Shown: positions 22,315-35,000 of the stretch, piece by piece
Layout: each line of letters starts with the position of its first letter
Position numbering within the stretch: the stretch's first letter is position 1
Source of the DNA: Mesaphorura yosii
Lineage: Eukaryota > Arthropoda > Collembola > Poduromorpha > Tullbergiidae
Length of the DNA: 64,000 nt
NCBI GenBank assembly: GCA_009869945.1
Contig: WIXG01000067.1
Coordinates: forward strand, 186,001-250,000
Reading direction: 5' to 3'
Translations under genes and position numbers: made by a program
The notes under the pieces: generated by a model
What the model was told of the DNA's origin: nothing
Database searches by the model: none
What the model saw: only the letters and a program-made list of their open reading frames with translations

Positions 22315-22880
22315 AAGGGTTTGGATGGGGCAGTGAATCTGAAAGGGCTAACGATATCTCAAAAACACATTCGAATATTGAACCCAAACTTTTTCCACGT
22401 TAAATTCAGACCTTTGACTAGCTGATGGTGAATTTTGAGGTTGAGAAAACAATAGAACGACTGTGCGCCTTAACCCTTTTCTCGCAATATGTTTGTTCCA
22501 AATAAGTTGCACATCAAGTGTAAATGCAAATTCCTACTGTATAAAATTAGGCCATACTAGACGAAGAATTTGATGACGATGAAGGTCGATGGGGAAATGT
22601 TTGCGACGGTGGTAAGATTTTGGCATTCCAGCGTTCCTCTTGAATTGCAAACGATGGAATTTGGATGTGACTCAATGAATCTAGTGGGCTTTATTCAATA
22701 AACAGAAATAATCAATTACAAGTTAGATGTCCCATGTCCGCTTCAATAAATTCGAGAACAAAAGAAAAGACGAAGAACTCTCAGACAGTCTTTTAAGGAA
22801 GTGTGTTGTCATTTGTTACGGATTTGGAATACGTGTTTTACTTGATCGTATTGGGTTTGATTGTGATTGAATTTACGACA

Positions 22881-23006
22881 ATGGAACAAACCCCCAAACG
22901 GCGGCGTGCCTATTCCCCGAAGTTCAAGCTTGAAGTTAAGCCGATCAGAACAGTGATAACAAGGCCAAACAACAACAAGGCTGCTAACACAACCAAATTT
23001 TCTTAA
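22881..23006 (+). pseudogene. transposase DNA-binding fragment
   Basis: The frame MEQTPKRRRAYSPKFKLEV resembles the N-terminal helix-turn-helix of Tigger/pogo-type or Brinker-type DNA-binding regions. It is followed by NNNKAANTTKFS, after which the frame stops. A stretch between the two parts appears disturbed. Read as a decayed transposon end. Confidence 0.4.
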
Positions 23007-23857
23007 TAACTTGACTTATTAACTTAATAAAATTTAAAACTAATTAACATTTAGAATTTAACATTTAGCAGTATAGCAATGGCAATGATGCTGATATTCT
23101 TGCAGTTGTAGCCTTTAGACCAATTTGAGTCTACGTCATAATCTCTCGCAAACTCCAGTTTGAAAATCACGGCATAAATCTGCAGATTTTTCAGCGTGTC
23201 ATTCCAAATCCATTCTGCTCCAGCAGTTTTTTAATTTGTAAGGCTAGCGGTCCACTGGAACTTACGTGTGAAGGACGCACTCCCACAGGGGACTCGGACG
23301 CGCTCTCTTCCCCGAGTGACCCCGCTTTGTTCTGGTTCTGTGGAAATAACAGGATTCCCCTCCTGGAGAGGTCGCCCGAGAGTTGTTGTCTGCAGTCACC
23401 GCCATCCCACTGCTAATGGACCGGAGTCCACCCGAGTGCTATTTAAAGGGATTGGGCACCCGGCCAACGGAAACAAAAGCGTTGGAAGCCACGCAGCCAG
23501 CAGACCATCCAAATGAGATGGTACATGTGTGTGAAAACATTTCGGAAAACATTATCCCAGCCCACAAACAAAGAAGCAACTGCGCTCTAAAAATAATTCC
23601 CAAACATGTTGGCTCTCCCTGATTACAGCACACTACTCATAACTCGTGTCCTGCAAAAGTCTTTCTGAGTAAAATCGGGATTAAAGTCATTACTTCAACG
23701 ACGCTCGGACGGAGCTGTCCTTTCTTGGTTTCAGCGTAATTTTCGCTCAAAAAGAGTTGAGCGCAGTTTGAGAATCGTGCGTTCCCGGAAGTCGCCACGT
23801 TTGCGTAGCAGTGTGAGCAGATACTCGTAGGGCGTGCGCCCACAACAACCGACCACG
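23007..23857. other. intergenic region before tropomodulin
   Basis: It holds copy 2 of the atctgcagattttt repeat (about 23176-23205) and the probable promoter and 5' UTR of the first tropomodulin transcript. No gene is recognised. Confidence 0.4.
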
Positions 23858-26800
23858 ATGCCCACCCAGGAGGATCAGCACGAGCCGGGGGAGATCCTGA
23901 ATGAATTCATTAATACGGAGGAGAATGACGATGGGGCGGAGATGCGGAGGAAGGTGACCAAGAAGACGACTTACAAGATTGATGAGGTGAGTAGTAAAAT
24001 AGTTGAGGGCTGTTTAGAGAGTGGCCACTCCCGCGCGCAAAAAAAGGAGGAGGCCATTGCTCCCCATCGGCCGGGTCCCAAAGAGCGGTGGAGCGGCCTG
24101 CTCGCAAACTTCAAACGTGGGGCAGACCACTGCCCCCACGACCACTGTAGCCCCATCAAAGCATCAGAAAGACGGCCTTCTCCATTCGCACGCTCTCATC
24201 TGCTTCATAACTCATTACGCGTAGCGCTCAGCGCGTCAGGTTTTTAACCTAAAGTGAGGCTACGAAAGAGCGGACGCGGCTCGGCAATGTGACGGCCCAG
24301 TCACTGACGGTGTTGCCCGCAAATGAGCGGAACGGCGGAGCTCCATAGCGAGCGCCTCCCGGCCGTCATGCCACCTCCGTCACTCTCCGACCGAATGTCA
24401 CCACAGTCATTCGTCATCCCGCCTTTTGATTGAATGGCGAGACTGTCACGGCCGTCACCGTGTGACAAATATCCACTGCGCGGCGGATGTGATTGCGTAA
24501 TCAAACTCGGCTATTGCCAAGGAAAACAGCGGTGGCCTTCGCATTGACATTCCTTCCATTCGCGTGTGCTTCACGAGTCGAACAGGGGCGAGGGGAACAG
24601 GGGTGAGTTATGAGAGAATTGCGCCCCGGCACGAGTATTGGTGAATTTCTCTGCGTAGTTCCCACGGAGACATTCCTGCACTCTATGGTGTGGCTTCCAT
24701 GCCAACAAAGGAAGGCCTTCTAAATATCGAAGGACTTTGTTGCCCTGGGACGTGGGGGGCCTTGAGCTGCCACGTTTGTTGTTGCGCCGTTGCGCGGTGG
24801 CCGTGATCGCAGTCGTGCGAAGGTATTTCTCAAGCCTTCCCCGATTTCTCCCCAAAACAAGAGAATATTTTTTTTTATCATAGCACCATAGCGATGGAGG
24901 ATTTTTATTTTTATCCACCGTCCCCGAATATATCCTTCGTAAACAAATTCCGCAACGAAATCCTTCGCCCGTGCCCACTTTTTATTCTCCTTCTACTCTT
25001 GATACGAGTGGCTCTTTGAGATTCGGGAGAGAGATTCATGAGATCTCTTTTTACGTTATTTCAATAAGTAGTGGCCACCATTGCGTTTCCCGTGCTCGTG
25101 ACTCACTTCACGACTGCCGTACGTCTCGCAGTTTACGTGTAGGAGCCGCAGGGAGCGGGCATTAATTTCGGTCACTTTCGCAGCCTCTTTTCGTAGTGCA
25201 CCACCACCGCCGTTCACGCAAATGGGTTGAGGGCTCTCTTTTTAGCTCGGCCCGCGGGTAGTTTTTAGTTTTCATTCGCCAAAAGTGCGTCAGCGTCATG
25301 ACGACGGCGACGATGGAGCCACCCCGCTACTTTGGCTTCACTTCGTTCGAGCAGGTGAGCCCGCTCTTTCATAGGTTGATTGGGCCTCTGCTGAAAACGA
25401 CGGCCAAATTTCGATCGCCGTGCCAGCCGTGTCCACTGAGTTGTGACCGTGTCTCTGGCCCATCCTTTGTGCGGCCGGCCGGTGGATGTCCGATCATCTT
25501 CCCCTTCATTGCGACTTGAGAGTCACCGATCTGTCATTTTTAATGGGTCTCGCCAACACGGAGTCATTTTAAGCTCGCTCCCGGTTCGACCATCGCAGTG
25601 GCCAGCGTGTCAGTGAACTCTCTCCGTCTGGGCAATTAGCTTCTTTTGTCTTCATTTGGTCGACGGTTTGGGAGCAAATTCTTCTGCTCGCTGCGTCGTT
25701 TCGAGCCGCAGCAGAGGACGGTGGAACAGAAGGCAAAAGTCAGAGCCAAGGCTTCCGCTGCTGCTGCGCATCTGCTCTCCACCGTTCCACATCGTTCGTA
25801 TACGTGAGTAGGACGTCCAAAGAGACACGCGTCTAATTTTAGAACTGTGCTCCTCAAAGAGAGAGATGACTTTGTGAGATTACGACTCGCTAATGGACTC
25901 CCATGAACGGGGTCTCTGTGTGCTCGGAAAGAGCTCTCGCTAATGATGATTTGCTCGAAAAGTTCGCAAGACGGGACGAGGATCCGCGCCCTCTGCGGTG
26001 GGCGCTCGGCCCGCAAGTCCATCTCAGAGAAGTGCCCCCCTGTTGGATGGTCGAAGTCTTATCGCGCGCACCCGCTCCCATGAACTCTGGCCGCGCTCTC
26101 ACCCTTCCACCGTTTCTTGAGTCTAACTCGCGCTGCCTATTCTCGTTCCATGTCCCCATCGCGACCACCATCATCCGTGCATCTTCATTGGGGGTAGGTA
26201 CGTAGTTGCGGCTGCTTTAGAGAGTCCGCCATGTCCGCTCTTTGTAGTGTGGCCTTCGTTTCTCTGTTGGTCAGCAGCGTGTCTTTCTCCATGTCGTAGC
26301 AACGTGTCTCTCGTATGTCAAGTGTCATTCGCCATATCCGTGCCAACAGTTTACTTCTTGTGAGTCAGCGAGGGTGGTCCGTCACTCCTCTTTTTCCGTG
26401 TGCGTAGTGTAGAGGGAGGAAGTGTTGAGTCTCGTGTGTGAAGAGTGAAGGGGGTGCCCAGCCTTGCTCAGTGTGCACTCTCATGTCCTTGACTCGACTG
26501 CTGCAATTTTATGTTGGTAGAAGAGAAGGCTATTCTAGAGTGTGCATTTTTGCAATTTGTCCGCTTCCTAGTGTATTTTGTGTCCGCAATTCGGTGAGAT
26601 TTCTGAGGTTGCACTCTGTGTTTCTTATCTGTGTAGACAGCCAGTCAAATCAGCGTGAAGATGGTCAGTTCCGGAATACTTTTAGTCTAGTCTAATCGTG
26701 CCTTTATTCGTTCGCTTTCACTCCAATCTCCGAGTGTCGACCCTAATCTAGTACTTAATTTTCTCCCCCTTAGAATACGACTGCCACCACCACGATGACC

Positions 26801-29545
26801 AAGACGATGACGACTCGGAAACTCTACGGACGTGATTTATCAGAGTACGAGCACATGGACGTTGATGAATTACTAAATCAATTAACAAATGAGGAGCTGG
26901 AGAAGCTGTCAAAGGAGGTCGATCCGGATGTGAGTAGTCTTACTCTTCTACTAATTTGTCGTTCTACTTCCAAAGACCAATCCAATGCTGCCCATACAAT
27001 TGGAACCTGCATTTTAAAAAAATCTATAATCTTTACAGGACAACCTCCTCCCACCCGACCAACGCTGCTCGTACGCGTGTGGGAAGCGCCCTACAGGCCC
27101 TCTCAACCGTAAACAACTCATAGAGTTCATCAACAAGATCGCCATGGAGACCCCTGATCGCCCTGAACTCAAACCCTACATAGCAGGGCAAATACGTGGC
27201 AAAAAGTATACCCCCCCAGAACGCCCTCTAACCAAGCAGGAGGAGGAGATTGCGGTGGATTTGGGGGATGAGTACGAGCAAGCACTAACGAATGCGAGTG
27301 AGGAGGAGCTGGTGGATTTGGCGGGTGAGGGCAGACTTACGATTGCCCGTGGGCAGTTGAACATCATGTTTCTTCCGTTTTCCGTGTCCATGACAACTCG
27401 CTAAATTTCTCTCTATCTTATAGCCATCCTCGGCTTCCACTCGATGATGAATCAGGAGCAGTACCATAGCTCTTTACTAAATAAAGGACAGAAGTTAGGG
27501 CTTGGTTTCCATGGCACTGCGAAGGCGTATCAGCCGAAAGCGCTCCCGATGGAGCCCCCAAACCAAACTGATCTTGAGAGGTCAATACAAGCTTTGAAAA
27601 GTGATGATTATAATCTTGTCAAGTTGAATTTGAACAATATACCGGTGAGTGTGCACGCTTTCTGGCAACTTTCCTTTGGTGAGACACTTTTTAACTAATC
27701 CGACGTATGCGCAGATCAATGAGGACGAGTTTGAACGGCTGTTTGAGGCGCTCAGGTCAAATACGAGGTTGGAGTGTTTGAGCCTGAGCAATACTCAGTT
27801 GGGGGATAAGCCTGGCTTGCTGTTAGCAGCGGTGCTCGAGAAGAACGGGAGTCTGAAGAAGTTGAAGTGAGTGTTCGAGTGTATTTTTTCAAATGGGGGA
27901 ATTCTAAATTCTTCTAAATCTACAGCGTCGAGTCAAACAACCTCTCCCCACCCACAGTCTGCTCCCTTGTTCGGGCTTTGCTACAGCAAAAGTACATTGA
28001 GGAGTTTCGGGCGTCGAATCAGGTATGAACTTCTTTGGCCACTGACGAGACTCCTTTTTACTATCAGTGTCTTACAGCGCCAGCAAACCCTCGGCAACAA
28101 GATGGAAACTGAAATCACTAACCTCATCGAGCAGAACCCTACTTTATTGAGGCTTGGGTTGCATTTGGAGTACAACGACGCCCGTAACAGGGTTGCGACG
28201 CATCTGCAGAGGAATCTGGATAGGAGTGAGTCCTTAAATACTCTTCAAATATAGTCCCCCACCCTACAAATAGACCCCCTCTTCTATTTACCCCTCCCCC
28301 CGCAAAATGAAACACGAACTATCTCGTGTGTGCATGTACGGAAATGGTAAAGAGAGGACAGCCGCACTCCGCGTCCAGCTGCGAAGGGAGGAGGACGGGG
28401 TGCGGATCGTGGGGGCGGCGTGAGCCCTGCAGGTGCCCTCCCTCCCTCACCGTCACAGAGAGACATGAAGGGTACACTCACTTTTGTGTGTGTGCAGTGT
28501 AGACCAGCTTTATTAAAATAGAAAACATTAACCGAGAATGCTGGCGATTAACATGTTTTTATACGCGAGTGTGAGGTTTTCCTGTTTTTCGAGTTTTTCT
28601 TCCCGAGACTAATCGCATGCCTCGTGTGCTCTGTTTTCTTCTTGTGTGTTAAGAACGGCTCAAGCGAATCGGGCGTGATGTGCCGCCATCGGAGTGAGGC
28701 GCCCACTGGCAACTGTTTGGGAGAAGGTAATATTTCTTGTCTTTGTGCAATTCTCGTGCTTCGTGTTTGTTTTACGCCATAGCAACGACGACCCCACCCT
28801 TTAAAAAAACCTCTCTGTCTCGGGACCGTCGTCCTCACCAAATGTGTGTTCCTCTCCTGTGTATTTCCAGAGCGCCGCTCCAAACGAATCGGCTGATGAG
28901 CACTCGCCATGGGAACGCCGACAAAAACTTTTCTCGCCTTTTCTCTTTTGTACAGACTCGTTAATACTTAATGTCACTAGTTTAATGATTAAGTGGTTAT
29001 CAAGTTCATCGTCCAAGTTCACTTTTTATACCGCCATCCCGCATCGTGTCCCTTGACTACTACTGCTACAATGTGTCCGATAAGTAGAGACAGGATCCGA
29101 GGGAGTTGTTAAGGTATGCCTGCTGTATATAAGAAATTTTGCGTGTGCTAGAACCTCTTGCGAGACCTTCCCATTTTGTAAATGACACGGATTTTTTTTG
29201 GTGACCACCCTACTTTTTTTGTCGTGAGACGAATTTTTTTTGGTGACCACCCCTTTTTTTGACGGGATTTGGTGTTTTCCCATTTTCCCCCCTGCCGTTT
29301 GACGAGGAAATACGATTTTTTTTTGCAACTCCCATTTTTTAGTACTCACATTTTTATGATGGCAGGTGGCGATGGTTTTTTAAAACTGATATTAAGTTGA
29401 TGTTTTTTTTTATAAATGTATAGTTTCCATGGTCCCACAAACTGAAACCCCTCTCTTTACTCTTGTAGGCAGGAAGACGCGGATGGGCCTCTCGCCCCGA
29501 AACCTCGTTCAGGGGATGACGCCGTCGAGGAGCCCCTCTTGCTGA
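23858..29545 (+). CDS. tmod: tropomodulin, with alternative first and last exons
   Basis: Caps the pointed end of actin filaments with tropomyosin. Shared exons are 26774-26929, 27039-27324, 27424-27644, 27715-27866, 27926-28022 and 28078-28225. With first exon 23858-23986 the product is 404-421 residues depending on the last exon. Visible marks are YGRDLSEYEHMDVDELLNQL and LPPDQRC in the N-terminal tropomyosin/actin-binding half. The leucine-rich-repeat half has VKLNLNNIP, LECLSLSNTQLGDKPG, VESNNLSPP and LLRLGLHLEYNDARNRVATH. Three first exons fit in phase 0: 23858-23986, 25298-25354 and possibly the ATG at 26661. Three last exons fit in phase 1 after 28225. The gene spans 5.7 kb, large for this window, mostly because of the first introns. 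Confidence 0.95.
25298..25354 (+). other. tmod: alternative first coding exon of tropomodulin
   Basis: ATG, then 19 codons ending FTSFEQ, then donor gtgagc in phase 0, which matches the shared acceptor at 26774. It implies a second promoter in the 24-25.3 kb interval. Confidence 0.6.
28654..28697 (+). other. tmod: tropomodulin last exon, candidate a
   Basis: The exon joins 28225 in phase 1 and ends in KRLKRIGRDVPPSE and a stop. The basic tail agrees best with the usual tropomodulin C-terminus. Confidence 0.6.
28871..28896 (+). other. tmod: tropomodulin last exon, candidate b
   Basis: The acceptor tttccag joins 28225 in phase 1, giving the very short tail KRRSKRIG and a stop. It shares the K-R-x-x-KRIG pattern with candidate a, which points to an exon duplication. 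Confidence 0.55.
29188..29262. repeat. T-rich tandem repeat
   Basis: The block acg-attttttttggtgaccaccc appears twice about 40 bases apart in an intron, separated by further T runs. Confidence 0.7.
29469..29545 (+). other. tmod: tropomodulin last exon, candidate c
   Basis: The acceptor ctcttgtag joins 28225 in phase 1. The tail is SRKTRMGLSPRNLVQGMTP followed by five codons and a stop. AATAAA follows at 29672-29677. Confidence 0.5.
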
Positions 29546-29835
29546 GGAAGATTATGGAATGGATGCGAATAGGACTAAGATTCACTAGGATTAATCATAC
29601 TGTAATGTTACACTGCACCGCCCTGTGATGGGCTCCTTTTAATCATAGTGAGACGTACTGTGTACCAGTGGAATAAATAAGTGCTAATTTAACTTCTCTG
29701 TTCTAAGGACGAATTCCAAAGAAAAAAAAATAATATGTATCGAAAGTGGTCACGAGCGGGCCACCCTTCAAAAGAGTATTAACACGAGTGTAGATCTTTT
29801 AGTGTTGGGATGACTTGTAAACTTGTAAATAACCC

Positions 29836-29915
29836 CATGGAATAAAGCCATTATCTTTAAGCTAAGAGACGATCAGTGAAAAACAGAGTTCAAACACCGC
29901 TCTCAAAGGATGATA
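29836..29915. repeat. dispersed repeat with second copy at 31797-31868
   Basis: Both copies share atggaataaagccattatct, then aagctaaga, gatcag, and aaaaacagagttcaaac followed by ctctcaaa. Same orientation, 2 kb apart. It carries an AATAAA and could be the 3' tail of an old retroelement or of a duplicated transcript. Confidence 0.7.
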
Positions 29916-30640
29916 CCGGTTAAGCCCCTGCTTCTGGCTAAACGCTAGCGATTGATGAGACATATATCAATCGAAAGCTTATACCCCAAGGGCCACAAAG
30001 AAAAATATATTTCGCATCGAGATTCCACTGCCCGAGCCCATAGTGGCCTGCTTCCATTCACGATTTTGACCGCAGATATCTCAGTAACGAGGAGGTGGAA
30101 AACAAAATATTATGTTAACCCGAAGTGCCCAATCGATAAAAAAAAATACTCTAGTTGGGCTTTGCTCCATATCTTTGGTTCTTGTGACCCGATGTTTGTC
30201 CTCGATAGCTCACTTTAAAGCCCAGACCTTACAGATTCCGATTTTCGATCCAATTGGGTCTCAAGAAATCACCGCGAATCAGTATTTGCCGAAGTTCGGC
30301 AAAACGGACAAAAAATTGATCATCACCCATTTTTCGAAGTCTATCAAACGAGCACAAACAACCGACCCGAACAAAGAGCTTGTTAGCTTTCATTTTCTTG
30401 TATTCGAGGATCTCAAAACAACCCAAGTCTTTATCTTATCAGTTATGAAATCACAAATCACCATATTGCTCTTGCGATGCCTGTCTAATTTGCCTATCTA
30501 TTCTCTTTTTGGTCTGAATTTTAAATCTGCTCCTGTTCCATGCTTCATTTGCAGCGTTGAGTGACAAATTCGCAGCCAATTCTTTCCTTCCACCTGTTAA
30601 TACTCTACATGTAACTAATAAATTATTGTACGATTGTCAA
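29916..30640. other. intergenic region without a recognised gene
   Basis: A plus-strand frame of 150 codons (30112-30564) has no recognisable domain and low-complexity hydrophobic content. I read it as chance. Confidence 0.4.
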
Positions 30641-30680
30641 GTGCAGTTCCAGTCCAGTTCCAGTCCAGTTCCAGTCCAGA
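30641..30680. repeat. tandem repeat, 11-base unit cagttccagtc
   Basis: About 3.5 head-to-tail copies of cagttccagtc immediately before the first exon of the small gene at 30719. Confidence 0.8.
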
Positions 30681-30718
30681 TCCAGTTGTCAACTACGAAT
30701 CAAATCTACTCGTGGAAT

Positions 30719-31382
30719 ATGTGGTAAGTAATCCCGATTCTCAGAAGGGAACAGCAACACCCCAAAATAGCATGAAAAAGGGCTCCAGGCGATTCCTTCA
30801 ATTCCAATGTCAAGGCAGCAAGCAGCAAACACTCTCATGCACTCGCATTCCCATTCGCATTCCAGTGTTGTCCCTTACTTCAGAACTGAACTGTTATTTA
30901 CACGAACACGACCATTTATTCTTTCACTGCAGGAATTCACAAGGAGCTGCGTTTAACACTTTCCGAGGTCATTGGGCAGATTTTAAACACGACATAATGA
31001 CGCGTTCGGAGGGGCATCACGTGCCAACCCACGCTCGGGAGCGGATTCTTACTTTAGTTGCTTCAATCGATGCACTCATGAAGATTTTGCCAAGCGCACC
31101 ACAAAACCATGAGGTAATCGTCTCGGAAATTCTGCAATACTCTAACCTCCTCAAAAACGAGTACTTTCTCTTGACTGGCCTCCATGTCGCCTGGTAAGTG
31201 CATTCTTAAGTAGTCATAGACATTCAAGGTTCACGTAATTGCAAATGCAACTAATTGACCTTCTCGCATTTCAGGTGAGCAGGACGTTGGGGCCACCCAC
31301 GACGGAGGAAGAGGAGCCGGCCATCCTGCTCGATGCCATCGCCCGTGACAGCCTCCCTTCGCCACGCACTTCTTTCAATTAA
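30719..31382 (+). CDS. small helical protein of unknown function
   Basis: A three-exon model (30719-30723, 30933-31193, 31283-31382) joins in frame to 121 residues. The first exon contributes only Met-Trp, so the 5' end is weakly supported; other upstream exons are possible. The central exon reads FRGHWADFKHDIM, RILTLVASIDALMKILPSAP and LLKNEYFLLTGLHVAW, which looks helical and leucine-rich. The last exon is acidic then ends SLPSPRTSFN. The acceptor at 31283 is chosen because the earlier AG gives a stop. I do not recognise the family. Confidence 0.45.
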
Positions 31383-31796
31383 ACAACTGCCATTGGTAAC
31401 TAACAATGATCTTTCAAAATTCGGCCGTAATATTTCCAAATTCCAAAGAGCAAACAATTCAACTTAACAGTCGTCTAAATTGAAACACGATTGTACTGCG
31501 TAATTTATTGAAACTGAAAAATTGGTGGAAAAGGGCGAGTTTGAGGTGAATAAAAATACTCGATGACAAGTGAGAAAAATACGTATTTATAATAAACCTA
31601 GAAAAATTTTATTTCGTGATTCGTAGTAGCTATAAAAGTTAAGAAATTCAGAACATCCGGAGGCAACTCACAGTGAATTATTTGTAGGTTTGCAGCACCG
31701 GATTGAGGATTGGGGTCCTCTTGCTTGTTCACCAACTCTGTCCGAAGAAGGAGCCCATTCCTCGAGTGTTGGCTTGCCTGGCGACGCCGCTGGGGC

Positions 31797-31868
31797 TCAT
31801 GGAATAAAGCCATTATCTTAAATAAAGCTAAGATCAGCGAAAAACAGAGTTCAAACAACCCTCTCAAA
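31797..31868. repeat. dispersed repeat, copy 2 of 29836-29915
   Basis: Same order of blocks as copy 1, with a small insertion (aaataaagctaaga). Confidence 0.7.
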
Positions 31869-32026
31869 TTTATTAATCAATTGGAAACCGGGAGTAGTTG
31901 ACAAACATAACACATGTTACAAATTTTAGTAGTTAGTAGAAAAGTGTAATTACAGTGTGTATTCCGCGAAGTGTTATTGCCATGGAGTTTATTATTCTCG
32001 CCACCTCTCCCCGTAACCTGAGAATG

Positions 32027-35000
32027 TCAAGGCAATCCTGTACCAAACTTGCTCCGGTGGGCGGAGGATTTGTACGGGCGGAGGGCCTGCAGAAGAAAAT
32101 CTTCGTTGCCATCACAATACACTCAAATAACACGACAATCCGGACAAATTGGCTCACCACACAGTCAATATAAGCATCGCACCCGTAGCACCAAATCGAT
32201 AAATCAGAGCAGCTAATAGCCAGTCTGTGACCTGTCTCTGTAAAATGCTGCTGCATGTGCTTGTTGACGTAGCGACTGCAGTGAGGCTGTAAAGATTTGA
32301 GAGCGGTCAACGTCGAGTAAACATTTTTAAAAAAGTACCGGCACTCACCCCAAAGCAACTGAGGCACACCCAGTTTTCTAACGTATTCCCGCACTCTTCA
32401 CAGTCTTTTCCAGTGTCCATCCCGCCAGGTGGCAGGACTCCTAAATCAGAGTCCAGATGGGGGCAGTAATCAAGTGGCTCTACTAAATACATTGCCTCGT
32501 TTCCATCGTAGACCTGCTCATTTCCAAAGATTAGACTATAGGCGTCGGCGATTGTTGAAGGAGCAGCTGCACTGCATCCCCCGACTGCCCCCTCCAGGAT
32601 CTGTACATCATCAGAGGTGTATCCTCCAACCGCCTCCAGCTTGTGCTCGTTAGCCTGTAGCGAAGGTGGTGCGTCCACGCGCAGCTTCTGCAAGCCCTCC
32701 ATGAGCTCCTTTTCTAGGTAGTCTCCTGCCTTTACGGGGCACTCCTCCGGGACTATCTTATCGAAAGCTGATAAGCTCGCCCAGTACTCACTCTGGACAC
32801 TGATCACATCTTGAATCGATGCCATAGCTTTTCCTTTAACCTCCCCCAACTGAAGTGCAGGAAGCGGATCCCCCAACAGAACCCTCGTGCAACTCGCCAT
32901 CGAGTAAGAAATGGATTCAAGGTTGTAGCCCCCCTCTAATGTGAGGATTAGCCTACCATTAGCCAGTGGTTTTAATAGGTGAGTCATGTGCCCATAGCAC
33001 TGTGGAGTCACACGGTAGCCTGTAAAGAAAACGAATTATTGGAGTCAGTGTGATCATCTAAATACTCGTACTCACCGCCAAGGGGGTCCCCCACCGCCGC
33101 ATCGAACCCAGCAGAGACGAGTACCAACTCTGGTCCGAACTCGTAAGCAATAGGGAGTATAACATTTATGAAGGCCGCCATGTACTCTTCGTCCCCCATA
33201 CTTCCACCGCTGAAGGGGATATTTACATTGTAACCCAGGCCGGGACCATGCCCTACTTTATCGTAGTCAGCCTCTCTGCTGCACGGGAAGAAGGATCCTC
33301 CATCGTAGCGGTGGAGGGAGATGTAAAGTACTCGTGGATCAGAGTAGAATGCGTGCTGAACCCCGTTCCCATGGTGAACGTCCCAGTCTAGTAGTAGGAT
33401 TCTGTGGGGTAGAAAAGGAGGGGGTAAAGATTGGAGTGTCGTGTTGTGTTGTTTGAAAAAAGGACCTTTTCAATCCAAACTCCTGCATCGCATATTTAGC
33501 TGCTATGACCACATTATTATAAAGACAGAACCCGCACGCGTAATCTTCTTCAGCGTGATGGCCAGGGGGGCGGATGACTCCTATGCCAGACTGTAGATTC
33601 CCAATCAAAACTTCTCTTACTAGGTTCAATAGCCCACCGGAGGCTAGGAGGGCAGCCTTGTTAGAATTATTATTCAAGAAGATTGAATTGTAACGCTCTT
33701 GAAGTTTGCTCAATTCCTTCATGGGCATTGTAGAAGTGCGCCCCATCTGGTCAATGTGCTCCTGCCCATGGAAGAGAGCCAGCTCTTCTGTAGTCGCCTC
33801 CCTGGCTTGTACACTGACACACCTCCCAACCAACCCGTACTCTTCGTGTAGAGAGTGGATCCTGGAAATCCGCTCTGGGCGCTCGGGGTGGTTCCTGCGC
33901 AGAAATACAGAGTGTAAAAGGAGGTTACACTCAGAGGTCTTGCACTCACCCCTCTTGATTCCGATGCCCCATCATCTTCTCATCATATAAATAACCAACT
34001 TTGTTTTTAGCTATGGCCAAGTCCGTTGTGAGTATTAGTCTGTCTAGTAATTTATCTAGTTGCTCAAACTCTTCTTTTGATTGGAGTGGATGGCAGTCCC
34101 TTGTTGGGTATAAGAGGGGTAGTGGCTCTGTCCATAAATACTCAGCTTTTGGTTTGTGCACATTGTCATCATCAGCAGCGGAGGTCCGAATACACTTCAA
34201 TCGTAGCTGCTCACGGAGGAGGGAGTGGTGTGAGAGTACAATATTAACGAGCCTGCAATTATTCGTAAAGTGGTTTGGTGTTTCAGTTCCCAAGATTCGT
34301 GCAACTCACTCTGGCATTGGCTGGTCCACCGTACTTCCTATTAAAGGGCAGGGGTCTCCCAACAGAGTTCTTAAGCTTAGAGCGGCCGCCTCGGATAGTG
34401 ATTTGATGCAGTAGCCCCCTTCTAAAACTACAGCTAATTTTCCTTTAGCAAGTCCTAACAGGGGGTGGATCAAGTGTGGGTAACAGGAAGGCTCGAGTAA
34501 CATTCTCCCTTCGGGGCAGCCTATGGCGGCGTCATACCCAGCGGAGATCAAGACGAGGTCCGGTGCAAACTGCGGCAAGTGTTGGATTAGACTCCTACAT
34601 GCTAAATGCGGAAAAGTGTAGGAAAATGCTAAACTCACCCCGTACGCCATTGGAAGGAGTAACTGCATCCATACAGCTAGAAATTCATTGTTCCCCATCC
34701 CCGTCTTGTTGAGGGGGACATTCATATTGTAGCCGTGTCCTTCCCCTGAACCGACCCAGTTCCAGTTGGACTCAATCAAATTTGGCCAGAATAACCCATC
34801 CTCGTAACGGTGCGTGGAAAAGTAGAGGACCCTGCGCAGCATTTACATGAATGTGGTATGGTGAGGGGGCTCCCTAAAAAGACCTCACCTCGGATCCCCA
34901 TAAAACATCTCCTGACTCGCCTGCCCGTGATGAACGTCAAAATCCACTATTAAGATCTTTTTCGCTTTTCCACTCTCAAGCGCATGCTTGGCTGCTATGG

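Noticed and set aside
22803-22880. Hydrophobic extension upstream of the transposase fragment
   Set aside because: It reads like a chance membrane stretch; similarity to DNA-binding regions begins only at the ATG at 22881.
29188-29349. Regularly spaced T-rich repeats, CRISPR-like at first glance
   Set aside because: Only two copies, low complexity, eukaryotic intron context and no cas genes.
30112-30564. 150-codon plus-strand frame
   Set aside because: No splice context, no domain and residue use typical of AT-rich noncoding DNA.
34570-34638. Apparent in-frame 23-residue insertion in HDAC6 domain 1
   Set aside because: The segment starts with gtgagt and ends ccgcag; removing it as a phase-0 intron restores MAYG-FAPDLVL, which fits the family.
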